From an uncultured Candidatus Melainabacteria bacterium (lineage in GTDB: Bacteria; Cyanobacteriota; Vampirovibrionia; Gastranaerophilales; Gastranaerophilaceae): a stretch of 64,000 nt of DNA. Of the stretch, positions 52,372-61,695 are shown piece after piece. The stretch covers positions 1 to 64,000 of the forward strand of contig CAKVIC010000010.1 in assembly GCA_934754655.1 (NCBI GenBank), read 5' to 3'. The notes under the pieces are model-generated. The model saw nothing but the letters and a program-made list of their open reading frames with translations, searched no databases and was not told where the DNA came from. Both the position numbers and the translations under genes were made by a program. Within the stretch, counting starts at the first letter, position 1. Each line of letters opens with the position of its first letter.

Positions 52372-53493
52372 TTAATCAGGTAATGTAATTTTTCCCATAA
52401 CTGTTCTATTTTTAGCTCCTGTGCAGGTCGGAATATTATTAGGTATATTATAAAAATTGCAGTAACCTAAAAGTGCAAATGCCATGACTTCCTTGAAATT
52501 ATTTGAAATTCCATAATCTTCATGGGTTTTTAATTCGATATGTTTTGGCAAATAATTTCTTAAAAATTTCATCATAGTTTTGTTATAAGCTCCTCCGCCA
52601 CCGACAATTACTGTGTCAATATCAGCTTTTTCATATACAAAGCGTTCATAAGATTGAGCAATATTTTTTGCAGTTAAAGCTGTTAATGTTGCGATAATGT
52701 CTTTTTTATCATCCGGAGCTGTTTTAAGAATATTTTCTATATATTGTGTTGAAAAATATTCTCTACCGGTAGTTTTGGGCGGTGAGATATAATAATATTC
52801 ATCTTGCATAAGACAATCCAGCCAACTTTCACAAATATTTCCGGAATTTGCAATTTCTCCATCTTTGTCAAATTTTTGATTGAAAAACTTTTGTACACAA
52901 TAGTCAATCATTATATTTCCGCATCCGTTATCAAATCCAAAGGTTTCGCAGTTGTCAGATACTACCGTGACATTAGAAATCCCGCCAATATTTTGTATAA
53001 GTGAGTTTTTAAACCACTTTTCGTCAGCAAAACACACTAATGGTGCGCCTTGACCATTACATGCTATATCTTTGCTTCTAAAATCAGATATAACCATGCA
53101 TCTTGTATCGTGCGCTATAATTGAGCTTTCTCCTATTTGCAAAGTGCTTTTTAAAGAAATATTATCAAGTTTTTCGTCATAAGGATAATGATAAACAGTT
53201 TGTCCATGGCTGGAAATAAAATCAGGTTTCCCGAATTCTTCAATTAAAATTTTAGCTGCATTTGCAAAACATTTACCAATCGCAAAATTTAGTTGGCATA
53301 AATCTTTTATATTAATTTCACCGCGAAAAGCTGAAAAAATTTTTGCTCTGATATGTTCAGGATATGAATAATTAATACCTTTTATGAGTTTTACGCTCAT
53401 ATCCGGCGCAACTTCACAAAGTCCGGCATCGATTGAATCACACGAAGTACCAGACATTAAACCTATAACTTTTTTAGTTTCTTTATCTTCCAT
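52372..53493 (-). CDS. anmK: Anhydro-N-acetylmuramic acid kinase
   Basis: AnmK phosphorylates and opens 1,6-anhydro-MurNAc during recycling of the cell wall. The 373-residue protein begins with VIGLMSGTSCDSIDAGL, the nucleotide loop of the family, then SSHGQTVYH near 95, VSFDNG-type GFDNGCGNIMIDY near 185 and VIVGGGGAYNKTMM near 297. Length is normal. It starts 2 bases after the manC stop, so the two genes share a transcript, although their pathways differ. Confidence 0.95.
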   Translation of the reverse strand: MEDKETKKVIGLMSGTSCDSIDAGLCEVAPDMSVKLIKGINYSYPEHIRAKIFSAFRGEINIKDLCQLNFAIGKCFANAAKILIEEFGKPDFISSHGQTVYHYPYDEKLDNISLKSTLQIGESSIIAHDTRCMVISDFRSKDIACNGQGAPLVCFADEKWFKNSLIQNIGGISNVTVVSDNCETFGFDNGCGNIMIDYCVQKFFNQKFDKDGEIANSGNICESWLDCLMQDEYYYISPPKTTGREYFSTQYIENILKTAPDDKKDIIATLTALTAKNIAQSYERFVYEKADIDTVIVGGGGAYNKTMMKFLRNYLPKHIELKTHEDYGISNNFKEVMAFALLGYCNFYNIPNNIPTCTGAKNRTVMGKITLPD

Positions 53494-53495
53494 TT

Positions 53496-54884
53496 TTAAA
53501 CTCTGCCATATATATCTTCGTAACGTACAATGTCTTCTTCAATAAGTAAATCGCCTTTTTGAACTTCAGTAATTTTTAAATCTTCATTAAAAGGGTTTTG
53601 CAAAGAATGAATCGCTTTAAGTGGTATATCAATGCTTTGTCCGGCATCTAAAATATATTCATTTTGGTCTAAAATAACTTTGGCTTTACCTTTTAATACA
53701 ACCCAGTGTTCACTTCTATGGTTGTGAGATTGAAGAGAGAGTTTTTGTTGCGGATTAACGTGTATCAGTTTTGTTAAAAATCCTTTACCTTGCGCTAAAA
53801 CAGTGTAATATCCCCAAGGACGATAAACTGTTTTGTGTACAAGATGAGTGTTATTTTTTTGCTCTTTTAATGTTTCAAAAATATTTTTTACTTCTTGAAC
53901 CTTGTTTGCCTTACAGGCAAGAACTGCATCTTCTGTTTCAATTAAAATAATATCTTCAAGTCCAATCGTTGCAATGAGTTTTGACGAAGAATAAATTAAT
54001 GAATTTTTTGATTCAAAATCTAAAATATTACCGATTTTAACATTACCATTTGCATCTTTTTTGCTTACATCATAAACAGATTTCCAACTTCCTAAATCTT
54101 TCCAATCGCTTGCTAATTCTATTAAAGCGAGTTTGTCTGTTTTCTCCATAATTGCATAGTCTATTGAAATATTAGGCAATTTTTCAAAGTCAGCCGGCTT
54201 AATTTCATAATTTTTTAAATCAAAAATTTTTAAGCAATTATAAATATCAGGAGTGTATTTTTTAGCTTCGTTTAAAAGTGTAGAAGCTTTAAATACAAAA
54301 ATTCCGCTATTCCAATAATAACTTGAGTCTTTGATTAAATCAGAGGCATTTTGTTCTGTTGGTTTTTCTATAAAATTTTCAACTTTATAACCATTTTCAA
54401 TTTTTTGAGAATTAATTTTAACATAACCATAACCATTTTCCGGATAAGTAGGCTTGATTCCTAAAGTTACAATAAAACCTTGTTCCGCTAATGATTCTGC
54501 CTGTTTTAAAGATTCTGCAAAAGCTTTTTTGTCTTTTATCAGATGGTCAGACGGAAAAACAGCAATAATAGGGTCTTTAGCGTGGTTTTCCATAATATAT
54601 TTGGTTGCAAATAGAATTGCAGGTGCTGTATTTTTAGATACAGGCTCTGATAATATGGTAGGGTCTTGAACTAATGAGGATAGTTGATATTTTATATTAG
54701 AAAAATGTGAAATTAATGTCGTAGTTAAAATATTTTTTTCGTCAATAAATTCTTTCAGGCGTAAAAAAGTTTCTTGTAATAAACTTTTTGATTCGCAGAT
54801 GTTTTGTAATTGTTTTGGATAAAGTTCTCTAGATAAAGGCCATAAGCGACTTCCTGAACCTCCTGCTAAAATTAATCCGTACAT
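53496..54884 (-). CDS. manC: Mannose-1-phosphate guanylyltransferase (with cupin domain)
   Basis: The enzyme makes GDP-mannose for surface glycans. The 462-residue protein has the nucleotidyltransferase start YGLILAGGSGSRLWPLSREL with PKQL, the FPSDHLI block near 115, FIEKP near 170 and YYWNSGIF near 190. The C-terminal cupin (about 350-462: SLQSHNHRSEHWVVLKGKAK) is the phosphomannose isomerase part of bifunctional ManC/AlgA proteins. It is the first gene of a unit with anmK. Confidence 0.93.
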   Translation of the reverse strand: MYGLILAGGSGSRLWPLSRELYPKQLQNICESKSLLQETFLRLKEFIDEKNILTTTLISHFSNIKYQLSSLVQDPTILSEPVSKNTAPAILFATKYIMENHAKDPIIAVFPSDHLIKDKKAFAESLKQAESLAEQGFIVTLGIKPTYPENGYGYVKINSQKIENGYKVENFIEKPTEQNASDLIKDSSYYWNSGIFVFKASTLLNEAKKYTPDIYNCLKIFDLKNYEIKPADFEKLPNISIDYAIMEKTDKLALIELASDWKDLGSWKSVYDVSKKDANGNVKIGNILDFESKNSLIYSSSKLIATIGLEDIILIETEDAVLACKANKVQEVKNIFETLKEQKNNTHLVHKTVYRPWGYYTVLAQGKGFLTKLIHVNPQQKLSLQSHNHRSEHWVVLKGKAKVILDQNEYILDAGQSIDIPLKAIHSLQNPFNEDLKITEVQKGDLLIEEDIVRYEDIYGRV

Positions 54885-54966
54885 AATAACCCTCTTAATT
54901 CTTTATATTATAAGTTTAGCATAAAAAATTTTGAGTTTGTTTTTTCTCTGTTTTTTTATGATTGTG

Positions 54967-56130
54967 TTATTGTTTTTCTTTTTCCTTAAGTATTGCATTT
55001 GCGCATACAAAAGCTGTGGACCAAGCGTTTTGTAAGTTAAATCCGCCACAATCTCCATCAATATCTAAAATTTCGCCAAGTGCATACAAATTACTGTATT
55101 TTTTAAATTCCATATTTTTAGGATTAATTTCTTTTAAATCAATTCCGCCTGCCGTAACGGTTTCTTCGCCTTTATTTGTGCCAGTTACTAAAACTTCGAA
55201 TGAATGTATATTTTCTAAAATCATATCCCGCATTTTGCCATTTATAAAGTGTGATTTTAAACTCTTTTCAATTTTTAATTTTTTTAAAATCTCGTAAGCA
55301 ATTTTTTGTGGAATAAATTCTGTTAGAACATTTTTAATTTCTTTGTGTGGGTTATTATTTAAAATATCTTGAAGATTTTCTAAGTTGGGGCATAAATCAA
55401 TTTTTAATTTATAAGGATAAGTTTTGTAGGCATTAATAGATGAGATTTTATAAATCAAAGGCCCTGAAATCCCGAAATGTGTAAATAAAATATCTCCATG
55501 TAAATTTTCGCACACGCAATTTTTTATAATAACACCGCTTAAATTTTGAGGTGGATTAACGATGTTTAACCCAACTAGTGCTGGCTTTTGAGGGATAAAT
55601 TTTATATCTAAATCCTTTAAGATTTCGCTACCGGAATGACCACCAATTGAAATAATAACTTTGTAAAAAAAATATTTTTTCATATCAGTAATTATTTCAA
55701 AACCTTTTGTTTTAGGGATAATTTTTGTAACCTTTTCATTAATAATTTTAGCTGAAGTTATTTGATTTATGATTTTATTTTGCACATCTTTAGAACTGTT
55801 GGAAATTGGAAATATGCGATTATCGTTTTGAATATAGGTTTTAATTCCGATTTTATCAAACATTTCTAATGTTTCAGCTGTTGAAAATTGTGCAAAAATT
55901 GAATATAAAAATTTCTCGCCGCGAGGATAATGTTTTGCCAATTCCTTAAAATCAAATTCTGCATGCGCTAAATTACAACGTCCACCGCCGGTTGGTAATA
56001 ATGTGTGCAACAATTTTCCTTTTTCAAAAATTACTACATCTAGTCCCAATTGTAACAAAAAATAAGCACATATACAGCCAGAAGCTCCACCACCAATTAT
56101 TGCAATTTTATTTTTGCAAGCTTTAACCAT
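54967..56130 (-). CDS. HI0933-family flavoprotein
   Basis: A 387-residue NAD(P)/FAD-dependent oxidoreductase of the HI0933 (YhiN) family. It has the dinucleotide loop IAIIGGGASGCICAYFLL near 8-25, the family signature LPTGGGRCNLAH near 45-57, VISIGGHSG near 150 and the end DGDCGGFNLQNAWSTAFVC. The physiological substrate of the family is not established. It starts directly after the folK stop with no gap, so the two are co-translated. Confidence 0.88.
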   Translation of the reverse strand: MVKACKNKIAIIGGGASGCICAYFLLQLGLDVVIFEKGKLLHTLLPTGGGRCNLAHAEFDFKELAKHYPRGEKFLYSIFAQFSTAETLEMFDKIGIKTYIQNDNRIFPISNSSKDVQNKIINQITSAKIINEKVTKIIPKTKGFEIITDMKKYFFYKVIISIGGHSGSEILKDLDIKFIPQKPALVGLNIVNPPQNLSGVIIKNCVCENLHGDILFTHFGISGPLIYKISSINAYKTYPYKLKIDLCPNLENLQDILNNNPHKEIKNVLTEFIPQKIAYEILKKLKIEKSLKSHFINGKMRDMILENIHSFEVLVTGTNKGEETVTAGGIDLKEINPKNMEFKKYSNLYALGEILDIDGDCGGFNLQNAWSTAFVCANAILKEKEKQ

Positions 56131-56655
56131 CTAAAATTCCAAATCGCCAGTTTCAATTCTAGTGCCATATAAACATATAGATTCAGGATTCTCTAGCTCA
56201 TCATAAAGTTCTTCTATTGTTTTGCCAAATACTGGATGGACGAAATCTTGTGCAATTTCAAGCATTGGAACTAATGTAAATGCTCTTAAATGGACACTTT
56301 TGTGAGGAATCGTTAAAAATTCTGTTTTCATAATCAAAGAGTTATAAAACAAAATATCAATATCAATAGTTCTATCTTTGTATTCTTTTGAATCATTGTC
56401 ACGCTTTCTGCCCAGTAAAGTTTCAATTCTTTGGCATTCAGCTAATAATAATTCTGGAGTTAAGGTTGTCGTTATTTGTATAACGGCGTTTACAAACCAC
56501 TTGTCAGAAACCATTTGACAAGGTTCACTTTCATAAAATGATGATGCTGCAACAATATTAATAAAAGAGTTTGCGCCAAGCATATTTGTTGCTTGTTGAA
56601 TATAGCCAACTCTATCACCTATATTTGAACCTAATGATAAATAAACTATTGCCAT
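56131..56655 (-). CDS. folK: 2-amino-4-hydroxy-6-hydroxymethyldihydropteridine pyrophosphokinase
   Basis: FolK activates the pterin for folate synthesis. The 174-residue protein begins with YLSLGSNIGDRVGYI and has SSFYESEPC near 40, ECQRIETLLGRKRD near 90 and the signature RTIDIDILFYN near 107, followed by IPHKSVHLRAFTLVPM. Length is normal. No other folate genes are adjacent; the HI0933-type flavoprotein gene follows without a gap. Confidence 0.95.
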   Translation of the reverse strand: MAIVYLSLGSNIGDRVGYIQQATNMLGANSFINIVAASSFYESEPCQMVSDKWFVNAVIQITTTLTPELLLAECQRIETLLGRKRDNDSKEYKDRTIDIDILFYNSLIMKTEFLTIPHKSVHLRAFTLVPMLEIAQDFVHPVFGKTIEELYDELENPESICLYGTRIETGDLEF

Positions 56656-56705
56656 ATCTTGATTTTACAGCAACTTCAAAAACATTGTCAATGTTTTTAT
56701 AATAC

Positions 56706-56740
56706 GAGGATGAGAAAAAAGTCGAAAAATGACAAATTAT
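56706..56740. repeat. 35-bp intergenic motif, copy 2
   Basis: Matches 30 of 35 bases with 46939-46973, including GAAAAATGACAA without mismatch. It lies about 50-85 bases upstream of folK, in the 253-base gap between folK and clpP, which also holds a TATAAT box at 56854-56859 for clpP. Confidence 0.5.
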
Positions 56741-56908
56741 AGAAATATATTAGGTTTCGTGCTACAATATTTTTGTCCGATAGATTTGGATACTATTAAT
56801 GATGAAAAAAGAATCTCATACAAATTGATTATTGTTTAATCGTTGCGATATAGTATAATTAAAATAATTAAAATGAGATAATTGTAAAATTAAGAAAGGA
56901 AAATTAAG

Positions 56909-57490
56909 ATGAGTTTTGTACCTGTAGTTATAGAACAATCAAGCAGAGGTGAACGTTCTTTTGATATTTTCTCAAGATTGTTGAGAGAAAGAATTATTTT
57001 TTTAGGAACGCAAATTGATGATATGGTTGCAAACCTTGTTGTTGCACAGTTACTTTTGCTAGATAGTGAAAATCCTGAAAAAGATATTATGTTATATATA
57101 AATTCTCCAGGAGGTAGCGTTACTGCCGGTTTAGCAATATATGATACAATGCAACACATCAGAGCGGATGTTTCAACTATTTGTTTAGGTCAAGCAGCTT
57201 CTATGGGTGCATTCTTGTTATGTTCAGGTGCGAAAGGCAAGAGAATGGCTCTTCCTCATTCAAGAGTTCTTATTCACCAACCTCTAGGTGGTGCACAAGG
57301 ACAAGCAACAGATATTGAAATTCAAGCGCAAGAAATTTTAAGAATCAAAAAGAACTTGAACGAAATAATGGCTGCTAATACAGGTCAATCAATTAAGAAA
57401 ATTGAAAAAGACACAGATAGAGATTATATCATGACTCCTCAAGAAGCTCTTGAATATGGTATGATTGATAAAGTGATTACAAAAGAGTAA
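56909..57490 (+). CDS. clpP: ATP-dependent Clp protease proteolytic subunit
   Basis: ClpP forms the proteolytic barrel that works with ClpX. The 193-residue protein has the catalytic triad: Ser in GQAASMGAFLL near 97, His in SRVLIHQPLGG near 122 and Asp in KDTDRDYIM near 171. INSPGGSVTAGLAIYD precedes the Ser block. AAAGGA precedes the ATG. clpX follows 73 bases on, the usual arrangement. Confidence 0.97.
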   Translation: MSFVPVVIEQSSRGERSFDIFSRLLRERIIFLGTQIDDMVANLVVAQLLLLDSENPEKDIMLYINSPGGSVTAGLAIYDTMQHIRADVSTICLGQAASMGAFLLCSGAKGKRMALPHSRVLIHQPLGGAQGQATDIEIQAQEILRIKKNLNEIMAANTGQSIKKIEKDTDRDYIMTPQEALEYGMIDKVITKE

Positions 57491-57563
57491 GTACAAATTT
57501 AAATGAGGATGCGAAGGTATCCTATATTATCCATATAAGGGAAAATACAGACTGGAGAAAAAA

Positions 57564-58883
57564 ATGCCCACTAACGACAGATTAAAATGTTCATTTTGTG
57601 GTAAAACTCAAGACCAAGTAAAAAAATTAATAGCAGGTCCTGACGTTTTTATTTGCGATGAATGCGTTGAATTATGTAATGAAATTTTAGATGAAGAATT
57701 TTTTGAAGGTAAAGAAAAAACAGAAAAAGAATCAAAAGAAAAAGATTCTTCTGAAAATGATGATAAACCAATCCCAAAACCTCAAGAAATTAAAGATTAT
57801 CTTGACCAAAATATTGTTGGTCAAGATGAAGCTAAAAAAGTTTTGGCGGTTGCAGTTTACAATCATTACAAAAGGCTTAAACATAATAAAACAACAGATA
57901 AAAATAGTGTAGAAATTCAAAAATCAAATATTTTATTAGTGGGGCCAACCGGTAGCGGTAAAACATTATTAGCACAAACTTTAGCAAAAATGCTTGATGT
58001 TCCTTTTGCGGTTGCTGATGCGACGACATTGACAGAAGCCGGTTATGTAGGCGATGATGTTGAAAATATTTTATTAAGGCTTTATCAAAATGCAAATTTT
58101 GATGCTAAAAAGGCTGAACGCGGAATTATTTACATTGATGAAATTGATAAAATTGCACGTAAATCTGAAAATACTTCTATTACAAGAGATGTTTCAGGTG
58201 AAGGTGTTCAACAAGCTTTGTTAAAGCTTATTGAAGGTACAGTAGCAAATGTTCCTCCTCAAGGTGGAAGAAAACATCCTCAACAAGAAATGATTCAAAT
58301 TGATACAAGCAACATTTTGTTTATTGTTGGTGGAGCTTTTGTTGATTTAGATAAAATTATTGAGCATAGGGTTAAAGAAGGTTCTTCTATTGGATTTGGA
58401 AAAGTTGCTCCAACTCAAGCTGAAAAAGAACAAAATGCTTCAAAATTATTGAAAAAACTTCAACCTGAAGATTTATTGAAATTTGGATTGATTCCCGAAT
58501 TTATTGGTAGAATTCCTATTTTTGCAACTTTAGATGCTTTAACAGAAGATACTTTGAAAATGATTTTAACTGAGCCTAAAAATGCTGTGTTAAAACAATA
58601 TAAATGTTTATTGGAAATGGACGGTGTTGATTTAGAATTTGAGCCGGAAGCTATTGATTTAATTGCCAAAAAAGCAATAAAGAGAAAGACCGGTGCAAGA
58701 GCTTTGAAATCAATCGTAGAAGAACTTATGCTTGATATTATGTATAAAGTTCCTTCAGATTCTTCTATCAAAAAATTTACTATTACAAAGGACATGATTG
58801 AGATGGAAGAAGAAAAAACTGAAACTAAATCTTCTATAGATGAACATGAGCTTATACAATTGCCTAAAAAAGCGGCAAGCTAA
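57564..58883 (+). CDS. clpX: ATP-dependent Clp protease ATP-binding subunit
   Basis: ClpX unfolds substrates and feeds them to ClpP. The 439-residue protein has the N-terminal C4 zinc domain (CSFCGKTQ, then FICDECVELC), Walker A LLVGPTGSGKT near 126, Walker B IIYIDEIDKIA near 190, the pore loop TEAGYVGDDV near 155, GFGKVAPT with an IGF-like ClpP loop nearby and sensor 2 RKTGARALKSI near 375. An acidic Lys/Glu-rich linker (about 50-68) follows the zinc domain. Its end overlaps the methyltransferase gene on the other strand by 4 bases. Confidence 0.97.
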   Translation: MPTNDRLKCSFCGKTQDQVKKLIAGPDVFICDECVELCNEILDEEFFEGKEKTEKESKEKDSSENDDKPIPKPQEIKDYLDQNIVGQDEAKKVLAVAVYNHYKRLKHNKTTDKNSVEIQKSNILLVGPTGSGKTLLAQTLAKMLDVPFAVADATTLTEAGYVGDDVENILLRLYQNANFDAKKAERGIIYIDEIDKIARKSENTSITRDVSGEGVQQALLKLIEGTVANVPPQGGRKHPQQEMIQIDTSNILFIVGGAFVDLDKIIEHRVKEGSSIGFGKVAPTQAEKEQNASKLLKKLQPEDLLKFGLIPEFIGRIPIFATLDALTEDTLKMILTEPKNAVLKQYKCLLEMDGVDLEFEPEAIDLIAKKAIKRKTGARALKSIVEELMLDIMYKVPSDSSIKKFTITKDMIEMEEEKTETKSSIDEHELIQLPKKAAS

Positions 58884-60262
58884 TTTACACTTATGATTGC
58901 TACATTTTCAATATGGTAAGTGTGAGGAAACATATCAAAAGGCTGTACAAATTCAACTTTGCAGCCTTTTTGTTTTAGATATTTTAAATCTCTGGCAAGT
59001 GTTGCTGGGTTACAAGAAACATAAACTATTTCTTTTTTTACAAGTTTTAAAACATAATCTAAGCTTTCTTGTGTGCAACCTTTGCGTGGTGGATCTAAAA
59101 TTGCAATGTCAAAACTTCTGGATTTTGTGTTTATTTCTTTTTCAAAAAATATTCCGGCATCCATATTATGAAGTTCAACATTTTTAATTTTATTTTCTTT
59201 TATAACTTTTGATGCTAAATCTACAGAAGCCTTGACTTCTTCTACGCAAACGACTTTTTTTGCAATATCTGATAAACAAATTCCAAACGTTGATATTCCT
59301 GCGTATGCGTCTAAAATTAAAGGTTCATTAAAGTTTTCAGAAATATGTTTTTTTACGTAATTAAAAATGTTTTCGGCAGTAAATGGGTTTACTTGAAAAA
59401 AGGTTTCGGCCCCAATTTTGAAAATCTTATCACATAATTTTTCTTCGACAAAATTTTCCCCAGCAATCAGAATGGTTTCTTTTGCCAAAATTAAATTTGT
59501 TTTATTTGGGTTTAAATTAATCAAAACGCCGGCGATATTTTCAAGTTCAGAATAAATTTGTAGCGCAAGTTTTTTTACATTATCTAAAACTTTAGGTGAA
59601 TTTATAACCAATGTCACTAAATTTTTGTGGTTAAAATTTGAATGACGTATTACAACATGCTTTAAATCTCCGCTGTGTGTTTTTTCTATATAACCTTTAA
59701 CTTTGTAATGTGGTGCATTTTCGCGAATAAAATCAATAATTTGGTCACAATAATTCGGCTGAATTGGACAATGTTTGATATTTACAAGTTCATGACTTGC
59801 AGGTTTATAATATCCAGCAATAATCCTTTTAGATTCTTTAGTTTCACTTATCGGGTATTGAATTTTATGACGATATTCAAGATTTTGTGGACTTGCAATA
59901 ACATCTTTAATTTTAATTTCGTCATTATAAATTGAGTGAAAAGTATCTTCCACAATTTCTTTTTTGTATTTTAATTGTGCATTGTAATTAATAAATTGTA
60001 ATTGGCAAGAACCACAGACTTTTTGCATTGCACAAACAGGCTTAACTCGATTTGGAGAAGGCTCAATTATGTCAATAATTTTTGCGTGTGCAAAAGTTTT
60101 ATTTTTTTTACCGATTTTTATTTTTACAATATCTTCAGGACATGCATTTTCAACAAAAATAACATAATTATTAAATTTTGCAATTCCATACCCAAGATTT
60201 GATAGCTTTTCTATTTTTACAATCAATTCTTCCGGTACGGATTTTTTATCTACAAACTCCAT
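58880..60262 (-). CDS. rlmD: 23S rRNA (uracil-5-)-methyltransferase, RumA/TrmA family
   Basis: The 460-residue protein has an N-terminal TRAM domain (about 8-66), the [4Fe-4S] site C-x5-C-x2-C (CAMQKVCGSC near 77) with the fourth Cys in KHCPIQ, the SAM-binding LDAYAGISTFGICL near 320, ILDPPRKGCTQE near 390 and the catalytic Cys in VSCNPATLARDL near 415. These enzymes methylate a uridine at C5. RlmD or RlmC/RlmCD specificity cannot be separated by sight, so the symbol is provisional. It follows the exonuclease gene by 6 bases. Confidence 0.85.
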   Translation of the reverse strand: MEFVDKKSVPEELIVKIEKLSNLGYGIAKFNNYVIFVENACPEDIVKIKIGKKNKTFAHAKIIDIIEPSPNRVKPVCAMQKVCGSCQLQFINYNAQLKYKKEIVEDTFHSIYNDEIKIKDVIASPQNLEYRHKIQYPISETKESKRIIAGYYKPASHELVNIKHCPIQPNYCDQIIDFIRENAPHYKVKGYIEKTHSGDLKHVVIRHSNFNHKNLVTLVINSPKVLDNVKKLALQIYSELENIAGVLINLNPNKTNLILAKETILIAGENFVEEKLCDKIFKIGAETFFQVNPFTAENIFNYVKKHISENFNEPLILDAYAGISTFGICLSDIAKKVVCVEEVKASVDLASKVIKENKIKNVELHNMDAGIFFEKEINTKSRSFDIAILDPPRKGCTQESLDYVLKLVKKEIVYVSCNPATLARDLKYLKQKGCKVEFVQPFDMFPHTYHIENVAIISVN

Positions 60263-60268
60263 AGTTTA

Positions 60269-61186
60269 TTACTTTCCAGGCTTTATGACTTGAATATTAC
60301 GTGTTTCAGATAATTCTTGTCTAGCATTACGAATAATTTCTTTATATTCTTCTGATAAGCTTAATCCGTTACAAAGTCTATCTATAAAACCGGTATTTAA
60401 TTTTACAGCTTTTTCAAGAGCTCCAACATTTTCCAAAACATCTTTTACATCTTTAAAATCATATCCAAAAGATTGCTTAGATTGATAAAGCATTACTTCA
60501 CCAGTTTCAGCTTGTAAAGGCTCACCGCCAAGTTCAAAATATAGTTTGAAAATAGATTTTAAATCTTGAAGTTCAGATTGCATTGTAGCGATACTTTGTT
60601 GAATTCTTAAATATCTATCAAATAAATAATCAACATTTGTTAATTGTTTTTTTTGCCAATCAAGTTTTTGCAAATAAAGTTTTTTAAGTTTTGGATAAGC
60701 TAAAGCTAGTCCCATTGTGTCAGCCATAGCTCTGTGATGATTATTAAGTTCAACATTAAACCTTTTTGTAAGAGCTTCTAATCCATGTGATTCAAGTTCA
60801 GGAGCAATTTCTTTAAACATAACTTGTGAATCAATATGCGGATTTTCTAATTTAGACCCTAAAACTCTTAATTTAGCTTCATTCAAAAAAGAATAATCAA
60901 AAATAGCATTATGAGCAACAATAGGGTAATCTCCGATAAATTCAAGTATTTTAGGTAAAATTTCTTCTTCTGTTGGCGCATCAGCTACCATTTCTTGCGT
61001 AATTCCATGTACCGCCATAGAAGATTTACGAATATGTTGCTGAGGGTTTATAAGAGTTTGAAATTCATCTTTGATTTTGCCATTTTCAAGTCTTACCGCC
61101 GCAAATTCAATAATTCGTTCTCTCGTATAGTCTAATCCGGTTGTTTCTGTATCAAGTACTATTTCTATTTCTTTTTTTCTTGGCAT
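60269..61186 (-). CDS. DEDDh 3'-5' exonuclease (DnaQ-like)
   Basis: The 305-residue protein has the exonuclease domain at 1-170: ExoI IVLDTETTGLDY (D and E), ExoII block AHNAIFDYSFL near 95 and ExoIII HHRAMADTMGLA near 150 with the catalytic His and Asp. A helical C-terminal part of about 130 residues has no recognised domain. It could act in DNA repair or as an epsilon-like proofreader; the PolIII subunit itself is not established. AAAGGA precedes the ATG. It is the first gene of a unit with the rRNA methyltransferase. Confidence 0.85.
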   Translation of the reverse strand: MPRKKEIEIVLDTETTGLDYTRERIIEFAAVRLENGKIKDEFQTLINPQQHIRKSSMAVHGITQEMVADAPTEEEILPKILEFIGDYPIVAHNAIFDYSFLNEAKLRVLGSKLENPHIDSQVMFKEIAPELESHGLEALTKRFNVELNNHHRAMADTMGLALAYPKLKKLYLQKLDWQKKQLTNVDYLFDRYLRIQQSIATMQSELQDLKSIFKLYFELGGEPLQAETGEVMLYQSKQSFGYDFKDVKDVLENVGALEKAVKLNTGFIDRLCNGLSLSEEYKEIIRNARQELSETRNIQVIKPGK

Positions 61187-61316
61187 GTTTAATCCTTTGT
61201 GTGGGTAAATTAACTCCTAATGCTCCTCGTACCCATCCAATAGTATAATAGCATAAAAAAAATATATGTGCTAATATAAATAAAAATTGTTAGATATCAT
61301 AGAGGGAGAAGATATT

Positions 61317-61634
61317 ATGGTACAAGAAATTAACGCAAATAATTTTAAAACAGAAGTCGAAGATTATAATGATATTGTAGTCGTAGATTTTTATGCTAAT
61401 TGGTGTGGACCTTGTAGAAAATTGTCACCAATAATGGAAGAAATTGAATTAGAAATGAAGGATAAAGTTAAATTTGTAAAAATTAACACTGATGAAAACA
61501 TTGATACAGCAAAAAATTATCAAATAAGTGGTTTGCCGACTTTATTGGTATTTAAAAATGGAAATCCTGTTGATAGAATGGTAGGTTTGATGCCAAAGAG
61601 TTCAATAATTACTAATATTGAAAAGCATGTGTAG
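61317..61634 (+). CDS. trxA: Thioredoxin
   Basis: The 105-residue protein has the active site FYANWCGPCRKLSP (two Cys, near 28-33) and the cis-Pro loop SGLPTLLVFKNG near 72-83. It reduces disulfides in the cytosol; there is no signal peptide. The ATG at 61317 follows GAGGGAGAAG and is preferred to a start 30 bases earlier. A strong terminator follows at 61651. Confidence 0.95.
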   Translation: MVQEINANNFKTEVEDYNDIVVVDFYANWCGPCRKLSPIMEEIELEMKDKVKFVKINTDENIDTAKNYQISGLPTLLVFKNGNPVDRMVGLMPKSSIITNIEKHV

Positions 61635-61650
61635 GTTTGATTTTTGTAGG

Positions 61651-61690
61651 TGTGGCGAATTTCCTTTTTTAAAGGAAATTCGCCACATTT
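61651..61690. terminator. Terminator of trxA (possibly bidirectional)
   Basis: TGTGGCGAATTTCCTTT pairs with AAAGGAAATTCGCCACA, a 17-bp stem with a 3-base loop, followed by TTTG. It separates the convergent trxA and transporter genes. Confidence 0.85.
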
Positions 61691-61695
61691 GTTTG

